From Chlorobiaceae bacterium (GTDB taxonomy: Bacteria; Bacteroidota; Chlorobiia; Chlorobiales; Chlorobiaceae), in assembly GCA_013334925.1 (NCBI GenBank), contig JAAXWP010000029.1:1-36829 (forward strand): DNA of 36,829 nucleotides, in the 5' to 3' direction. A program made the translations under genes and the position numbers. Within the stretch, counting starts at the first letter, position 1. Each line of letters opens with the position of its first letter. Below are positions 34,768-36,829 of the stretch, piece after piece. The notes beneath the pieces were generated by a model. The model ran no database searches, had not been told where the DNA came from, and saw only the letters and a list, made by a program, of their open reading frames with translations.

Positions 34768-35262
34768 ATGGGTACGAAAGGTCGTGAAATAGTCGGAGAG
34801 CACATCGGGCGTGTGCTCGAACTGCTCAACAAGGCCTATGCCGATGAGTGGCTGGCCTATTATCAGTACTGGATCGGTTCCAAAGTGGTTCAGGGGCCGA
34901 TGAAAGACGCCGTCATAGCCGAGCTGCTGCAGCATGCCGCTGACGAACTGCGTCATGCCGATATGCTGAGCATGAGGATCATCCAGCTTGGGGGTACACC
35001 GCTGACCAATCCGAGGCAGTGGTTCGAATGGACCAATTGCGGATACGATGCTCCCGATAACCCTTTTGTGAAGATGATTCTCGAACAGAACATCTCCGGA
35101 GAGCAGTGCGCTATCAGTACCTACAACAGCATCATACAGGAGATCGGTCTCAAGGATCCGGTCACCTACAATCTTGCCGTTCAGATTCTGCAGGATGAAG
35201 TCGAGCATGAGGAGGACCTGCAGTCACTGCTCGAAGATCTTGGGGTTTTTCTGAAATCCTGA
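34768..35262 (+). CDS. Ferritin-like diiron protein (DPS-like/bacterioferritin-like)
   Basis: I use the ATG at 34768 (164 residues); the longer frame starts at a TTG at 34702. A four-helix bundle with diiron ligands can be read: NKAYADEWLAYYQYWIG (Glu), LQHAADELRHADML (E-x2-H), LEQNISGEQCAISTYN (Glu), and ILQDEVEHEEDLQSLLEDL (E-x2-H). Such proteins store or detoxify iron, or reduce peroxide. The gene stands alone and is followed by a good terminator. The palindrome GCGTTAACGC upstream may be regulatory. Confidence 0.9.
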   Translation: MGTKGREIVGEHIGRVLELLNKAYADEWLAYYQYWIGSKVVQGPMKDAVIAELLQHAADELRHADMLSMRIIQLGGTPLTNPRQWFEWTNCGYDAPDNPFVKMILEQNISGEQCAISTYNSIIQEIGLKDPVTYNLAVQILQDEVEHEEDLQSLLEDLGVFLKS

Positions 35263-35309
35263 ATGACATCATCGACCGGACAACCTTTGTCATTGTTCAA
35301 ATTATCCCT

Positions 35310-35338
35310 GCCTCTGTTTACCGACAGGGGCTTTTTTT
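35310..35338 (+). terminator. Rho-independent terminator of the ferritin-like gene
   Basis: GCCTCTGT (35310-35317) and ACAGGGGC (35324-35331) pair over 8 bases with one G.U and a 6-base loop, followed at once by seven T (35332-35338). Confidence 0.9.
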
Positions 35339-35631
35339 ATGTTTTGACCTGTCCGTTGACGTGACTGGGTGACTGTTTTCCGGGTGCCGGATATTTCAGA
35401 GCTGGACGGGGTTTTGGCGATTGGTTTTATGGGGTTGAGTGGTTATATTTTCGCTTCGGTCCCGTAGAGTATCGTATAGTTATTCTATGTTTCCGGTTCA
35501 CCGACACAGGAGCGCAAGGTTAACGAAAGTGCCGGCGCCGACCTGTGACCGTTGACCGGAACCGGAAAATGTTCTTGTCGGGAAACCCGGATGCGTGCTC
35601 GTGTATTATTTACATTTAATCCTGTACCAGC
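35339..35631. promoter_or_regulatory. Leader of the ArsA gene with nested inverted repeats
   Basis: No protein gene is seen in the stretch after the terminator. TTTCCGGTTC (35490-35499) and GAACCGGAAA (35559-35568) are exact 10-bp inverted copies, and inside them CACAGG (35505-35510) pairs with CCTGTG (35542-35547). The inner loop is GC-rich (GCCGGCGCCG). The structure ends about 64 bases before the TTG start of the ArsA gene. It could be a structured 5' leader, a small RNA or an operator; I do not recognise a known riboswitch. Confidence 0.45.
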
Positions 35632-36829
35632 TTGCGAATTCTAACATTTACCGGTAAGGGTGGCGTAGGGAAAACCAGCGTTTCGGCAGCAACCGCTGTA
35701 CGTCTGTCCCAGCTTGGCTACCGCACCCTCATTCTTTCGACCGACCCCGCTCACAGTCTTTCCGACTCATTCAACCTCTCTCTTGGCCCTGAACCTACCA
35801 AGGTCCGGGAAAACCTGCACGCCATCGAGGTCAATCCGTATGTCGATCTGAAGGAGAACTGGCATGAGGTGCAGAAGTTCTACGCAAGGATTTTCATGGC
35901 TCAGGGTGTATCCGGAGTCATGACCGACGAAATGACCATTCTTCCCGGCATGGAGGAGCTGTTCTCCCTGCTGAGGATCAAGCGATACAAGAATTCCGGT
36001 CTGTACGATGCACTTGTGCTCGATACGGCTCCGACCGGTGAGACCCTGAGGCTGCTCTCGCTGCCTGACACCCTCTCATGGGGTATCAAGGCTGTCAAGA
36101 ACGTCACCAAGTACATTGTCCGCCCGCTCAGCAAGCCGCTGTCCAAAATGTCGGACAAGATTGCCCAGTATGTTCCTCCGGAAGCCGCCATCGACTCGGT
36201 CGACCAGGTGTTCGAAGAGCTCGAAGGAATCCGCGAAATCCTTACCGACAACCTCAATTCGACGGTCCGTCTCGTCATGAACGCCGAGAAGATGTCGATC
36301 AAGGAGACCATGAGGGCGCTCACCTATCTGAACCTTTACGGTTTCAAGGTGGACATGGTTCTGGTCAACAGGCTGCTCGACATCAATGAAGAGAGCGGAT
36401 ATCTCGAGAAGTGGAAAGGCATCCAGCAGAAGTACCTCGGCCAGATCGAAGCAGGCTTTTCGCCGCTGCCGGTCAGGAAACTCAAGATGTACGATCAGGA
36501 GATCGTCGGTCTGACGGCTCTCGACCAGTTTGCCCGTGATATCTATGGCGACACCGATCCTTCGGACATGATGTACGACGAGCCGCCGATCAGGTTCGTG
36601 AGGACCAAGGAGCTCTATGAGGTCCAGCTGAAGCTCATGTTCGCCAACCCTTCGGATATCGACGTCTGGGTTACCGGTGACGAGCTGTTCGTTCATATGG
36701 GTAACCAGCGCAAGATCATTACGCTTCCGGTCACCCTCGCAGGCCTCGAACCGGGCGACGCGTACTTCCAGGACAAGTGGTTGCATATCCCGTTCGATCT
36801 GGACAACCACAAGGAGCACCGCAGGGATG
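35632..36829 (+). CDS. ArsA/GET3-family ATPase with HSP20-like C-terminal domain, 3' end outside window
   Basis: The start must be the TTG at 35632 (LRILTFTGKGGVGKTS), since an in-frame stop lies just upstream at 35617-35619. The 399 visible residues show P-loop GKGGVGKT, switch region STDPAHSLSDSF and LDTAPTGETLRLLSLP (Glu where Get3 proteins usually have His). A helical membrane-protein-binding part follows, then residues about 320-399 (RTKELYEVQLKLMFANPSDIDVWVTGDELFVHMGNQRKIITLP...) with the HSP20/alpha-crystallin-like fold attached to ArsA homologues of green sulfur bacteria and cyanobacteria. The CxxC of eukaryotic Get3 is not seen. The role may be tail-anchored protein handling or chaperoning rather than arsenite export; no arsenic genes are nearby. 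Only a few residues are missing. Confidence 0.93.
   Translation, partial: MRILTFTGKGGVGKTSVSAATAVRLSQLGYRTLILSTDPAHSLSDSFNLSLGPEPTKVRENLHAIEVNPYVDLKENWHEVQKFYARIFMAQGVSGVMTDEMTILPGMEELFSLLRIKRYKNSGLYDALVLDTAPTGETLRLLSLPDTLSWGIKAVKNVTKYIVRPLSKPLSKMSDKIAQYVPPEAAIDSVDQVFEELEGIREILTDNLNSTVRLVMNAEKMSIKETMRALTYLNLYGFKVDMVLVNRLLDINEESGYLEKWKGIQQKYLGQIEAGFSPLPVRKLKMYDQEIVGLTALDQFARDIYGDTDPSDMMYDEPPIRFVRTKELYEVQLKLMFANPSDIDVWVTGDELFVHMGNQRKIITLPVTLAGLEPGDAYFQDKWLHIPFDLDNHKEHRRD

Overview
The window looks like chromosomal DNA of a green sulfur bacterium (Chlorobiales). This is an inference from gene content: an ArsA/Get3-type ATPase with a C-terminal HSP20-like domain, split MacAB-type permeases, fused MoaC-MoaB and MobB-MobA proteins, a UMF1-type transporter, and paired CrtI-like and DUF2141 genes. 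No photosynthesis gene is present, so the assignment is moderate. I see no rRNA, tRNA, CRISPR array, transposase or phage gene. Coding density is high and many neighbouring genes overlap by 4 bases.

Layout. 1-1097: 3' part cut off of a GH15 glucoamylase-like gene (minus). 1165-5514 (minus): a tightly overlapping three-gene unit made of an AfsA-like hotdog protein (the fold of gamma-butyrolactone signal synthases), an FAD-dependent amine-oxidase-type flavoprotein, and a membrane hybrid histidine kinase whose sensor region resembles CqsS/LqsS autoinducer sensors. Its leader (5515-5810) is full of inverted repeats. This is the best candidate for an undescribed system: a signal-making and signal-sensing cassette. 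5865-8865: SnoaL-like protein, OmpA-type lipoprotein, outer-membrane barrel and a small KTSC-like protein, separated by strong hairpins. 9047-9919: an unrecognised protein. 9927-15797 (minus): a five-gene tripartite efflux operon (TolC, membrane-fusion protein, ATPase, two MacB-like permeases).

15919-18116 (minus): TPR protein, D-Ala-D-Ala ligase, CoA-binding protein. 18347-23997 (plus): lipoprotein, lipoate ligase-like protein, panB, pssA, purS, purQ and a UMF1-type MFS transporter; this is mostly housekeeping metabolism. 24193-28996 (plus): two paralogous TetR regulators bracket a Crp/Fnr-type regulator and a CrtI-like oxidoreductase/DUF2141 pair, with palindromic operator candidates in front of three of these genes. 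29284-34212: a MOSC gene converges on a four-gene molybdenum-cofactor operon (moaC-moaB fusion, moeA, mobB-mobA fusion, moaA), with a heptanucleotide tandem repeat between them. 34768-35262: a ferritin-like protein. 35632 to the end: an ArsA-type ATPase with a TTG start, preceded by a potentially structured leader.

Starts were chosen by reading the upstream sequence. Several of the longest possible reading frames begin at TTG or GTG well upstream of the recognisable N-terminus, so I used the internal start where a signal peptide, domain start or ribosome site supports it.
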